Under the pieces are notes generated by a model. It was given only the letters and a program-made list of their open reading frames with translations. It searched no databases and had not been told where the DNA came from. From CAZMNY01 sp964567745 (lineage in GTDB: Bacteria > Planctomycetota > Planctomycetia > Pirellulales > Pirellulaceae): 64,000 nucleotides of DNA. Below, one piece after another: positions 62,384 through 64,000 of this stretch. The DNA is taken from contig CAZMNY010000004.1 in assembly GCA_964567745.1 (NCBI GenBank), positions 124,001 through 188,000 on the forward strand, in the 5' to 3' direction. Each line of letters starts with the position of its first letter. The first letter of the stretch is position 1. The translations under genes and the position numbers were made by a program.

Positions 62384-63343
62384 ATGAATGAAGCTAACTC
62401 AACGCAAGTTCAGGACAGTTCCGCCAAGTTACAATCACTGAGAGAGTCTCTAGCGAATGTGATTCGCGGCAAGGACGACGTGATTGAGCAAGTGGTGATC
62501 GCATTAGTGGCGGGCGGCTCGGTGTTGCTCGAAGATGTTCCGGGCGTCGGTAAGACGACGTTGGCCAAAGCGCTGGCAGCCTCGCTGGACTTGAAGTTTC
62601 GACGAGTTCAATGCACGCCCGACTTGTTGCCCGCAGACGTGTTTGGCTTTTCGGTCTTTAACCCTCAGGACGGCAGTTTCTCATTCCGTCCCGGACCGAT
62701 CTTTTGCAACGTCCTGCTCGTTGATGAAATCAACCGCGCTTCGCCGCGAACTCAATCCGCTTTGCTCGAAGCGATGGCGGAAGGACAAGTCACGATCGAG
62801 GGCACTCGATACGAATTGGAGCCTCCGTTCTTAGTCATTGCGACACAAAACCCCTTGGGTTTTCAAGGCACGTTTCCTCTGCCCGAATCGCAGATGGACC
62901 GCTTCCTGTTTCAGCTTTCGATCGAGTATCCGAACGCCGAGGATGAGGCGACGATGCTCTACGATCAGATGGAATCGCATCCGCTCGAGCACGTTAAAGT
63001 CACCATGACCATTGACGAGATTGTCGCCGCCCAGCAACAGGTTCGCCAGATTCGCGTGGAGCCGTCGTTGGGCGATTACATCGTTGAGATCTGTCGTCGC
63101 ACACGAAATCACGAAGGCTTTCGCTTGGGCGTCAGTCCCCGCGGGTCGCTAATGCTGTTTCGAGCGTCTCAAGCGAGAGCCTACGTGCAGGGCCGCGACT
63201 ACGTGTTGCCGGATGATGTTCAGGCAATGGCGCAGTACGTCTTGCCACATCGAATCGCTTCGTCGAAAACATCGACTGCCAAACGCGAGCACGCGTTGCA
63301 AGCTGTCGAACGCATCATCCAAGACATCGACGTACCGGTATGA
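62384..63343 (+). CDS. MoxR-type AAA+ ATPase
   Basis: A 319-residue ATPase from ATG 62384; the open frame to 62117 is not protein-like. Walker A is G-V-G-K-T-T-L in D-V-P-G-V-G-K-T-T, Walker B is L-L-V-D-E-I-N-R-A-S-P-R, and the family signature A-T-Q-N-P and sensor region P-E-S-Q-M-D-R-F follow. MoxR proteins act as chaperones that insert cofactors or activate partner proteins. Its stop overlaps the start of a DUF58 gene (ATGA), the classic MoxR-DUF58 arrangement. Confidence 0.95.
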   Translation: MNEANSTQVQDSSAKLQSLRESLANVIRGKDDVIEQVVIALVAGGSVLLEDVPGVGKTTLAKALAASLDLKFRRVQCTPDLLPADVFGFSVFNPQDGSFSFRPGPIFCNVLLVDEINRASPRTQSALLEAMAEGQVTIEGTRYELEPPFLVIATQNPLGFQGTFPLPESQMDRFLFQLSIEYPNAEDEATMLYDQMESHPLEHVKVTMTIDEIVAAQQQVRQIRVEPSLGDYIVEICRRTRNHEGFRLGVSPRGSLMLFRASQARAYVQGRDYVLPDDVQAMAQYVLPHRIASSKTSTAKREHALQAVERIIQDIDVPV

Positions 63344-64000
63344 CGTTTCAGTCGTGGTTTCCAACATTCATCGCACTTTATCGTGCATGGCGAGTGTGGC
63401 TTTCGCCGGGCGGCAAGGCGCTGACGGCGATCCTGGTCTTTTCGTTCCCTGCGCTCGGGGCGCCCGATTCGCCCTTGGCGGCGCTCTTCTGCGCGACGTT
63501 TGCACTGCTCGTCGCTTGCGCCGCCGCCAACCACATCTTTCGGCCTCGACTTGTTTCGATCAAACCGATACGCACGGCCACAACACAAGGCGAACCGACG
63601 CCGATCATCGTCACGCTTCAGAACGATTCGATTCGCTCGGCGTTCGACTTGAAGGTGGAGCCATTGCTAGATGAGCGTACTTGGGACCCATCAGTTCCTC
63701 CACATCGAATCGAATCGATCGAGGCGCGGAGCGAGGTCCGCATGGGAATGGACCTGAGGCCCAGGCGACGCGGCGTGTTCCCGCTCCCTAGGCTCAAAGT
63801 CACAAGCGAGTTTCCGCTCAATCTCTTTCGGCGTTCGTGGGAGTTAAATATCCAAGGCGAGATTATCGCGTACCCGAGGTATGCTCCATTGGCTTCGATG
63901 CGGAGCGCGTCCGAGGCTGCCGGATACGCCGGCGAACGAATTAGCGATTCCTTGCTCGCCGGCCAAAGCACTGACTATAGCGGCAGTCGCGAATATCAGC
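63340..64000 (+). CDS. DUF58 domain protein, 5' part (cut by window end)
   Basis: Starts at ATG 63340, overlapping the MoxR stop by four bases, and is still open at the window end (220 residues seen). Two hydrophobic segments lie at about residues 26-40 and 45-62. A beta-rich region follows, with R-P-R-R-R-G-V-F-P-L-P, and the sequence ends S-R-E-Y-Q, the beginning of the DUF58 signature (E-Y-x-x-G-D-x-x-R). DUF58 proteins work with MoxR ATPases and often with von Willebrand factor A proteins encoded next to them. Confidence 0.9.
   Translation, partial: MTFQSWFPTFIALYRAWRVWLSPGGKALTAILVFSFPALGAPDSPLAALFCATFALLVACAAANHIFRPRLVSIKPIRTATTQGEPTPIIVTLQNDSIRSAFDLKVEPLLDERTWDPSVPPHRIESIEARSEVRMGMDLRPRRRGVFPLPRLKVTSEFPLNLFRRSWELNIQGEIIAYPRYAPLASMRSASEAAGYAGERISDSLLAGQSTDYSGSREYQ

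Noticed and set aside
1..64000. CRISPR arrays, tRNA or rRNA genes, tRNA-Sec
   Set aside because: No regularly spaced repeats and no tRNA-like or rRNA-like sequence were recognised by eye.

Overview
The window reads as a planctomycete chromosome of the Pirellula/Rhodopirellula/Blastopirellula kind. It carries two pairs of a DUF1549/DUF1553 cytochrome protein with a DUF1501 twin-arginine protein, two very large secreted dehydrogenases with a planctomycete-type C-terminal haem domain, several pseudopilins, and many short intergenic palindromes. TGA is an ordinary stop codon in many genes here, for example those ending at 19074 and 63343.

The main result is a minus-strand island at 19127-26273. 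Five genes there are interrupted only by in-frame TGA codons, ten in all, and most of these lie at or beside positions where cysteine is expected. Read through as selenocysteine (U), the island encodes: a B12-type radical SAM protein with a C-terminal C-U tail (24804-26273); a secreted protein with a U-U pair (24166-24777); a small membrane protein with a P-T-U motif (23829-24185); a lipoprotein with an HMA-like domain and U-x-x-U (19920-20372); and a MerT-MerP fusion with four U, including G-M-T-U-H-T-U in the HMA loop (19127-19861). Hairpins sit just downstream of the TGAs at distances suitable for bacterial SECIS elements. A LysA-like PLP decarboxylase, an FGE-like protein and a frameshifted outer-membrane protein gene lie in the same array. 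I infer a selenium-dependent system that moves or processes mercury or a similar soft metal or organometal. A conventional gene caller would see only fragments of it.

Layout: 1-569 is non-coding. 570-4713 holds exopolysaccharide genes (sugar transferase, polysaccharide deacetylase, Wza-like exporter). 5576-13389 holds a haem-domain dehydrogenase and a DUF1553/DUF1501 pair. 13810-17411 is a phosphonate operon (phnW, phnX and a CoA-acylating aldehyde dehydrogenase). 17689-19074 is a di-haem peroxidase. 19127-26273 is the selenoprotein island. 26515-29775 is a multi-haem dehydrogenase. 29978-35025 is a multi-PAS/GAF histidine kinase with two response regulators. 35306-37243 is a transglutaminase-like secreted protein. 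37308-37520 holds two abutting inverted-repeat elements. 38004-46223 is an RND efflux system interleaved with a cysteine-rich secreted protein and an ion channel. 47080-52299 holds a DUF819 membrane protein and a propeller-amidohydrolase fusion. 52867-57851 is a pseudopilin operon. 57995-62086 is the second DUF1553/DUF1501 pair. 62384-64000 holds MoxR and the start of a DUF58 protein cut by the window end.

No rRNA, tRNA, CRISPR array, transposase or phage gene was recognised. The selenocysteine machinery (selA, selB, selC, selD) is not in the window and must lie elsewhere for the central interpretation to hold.
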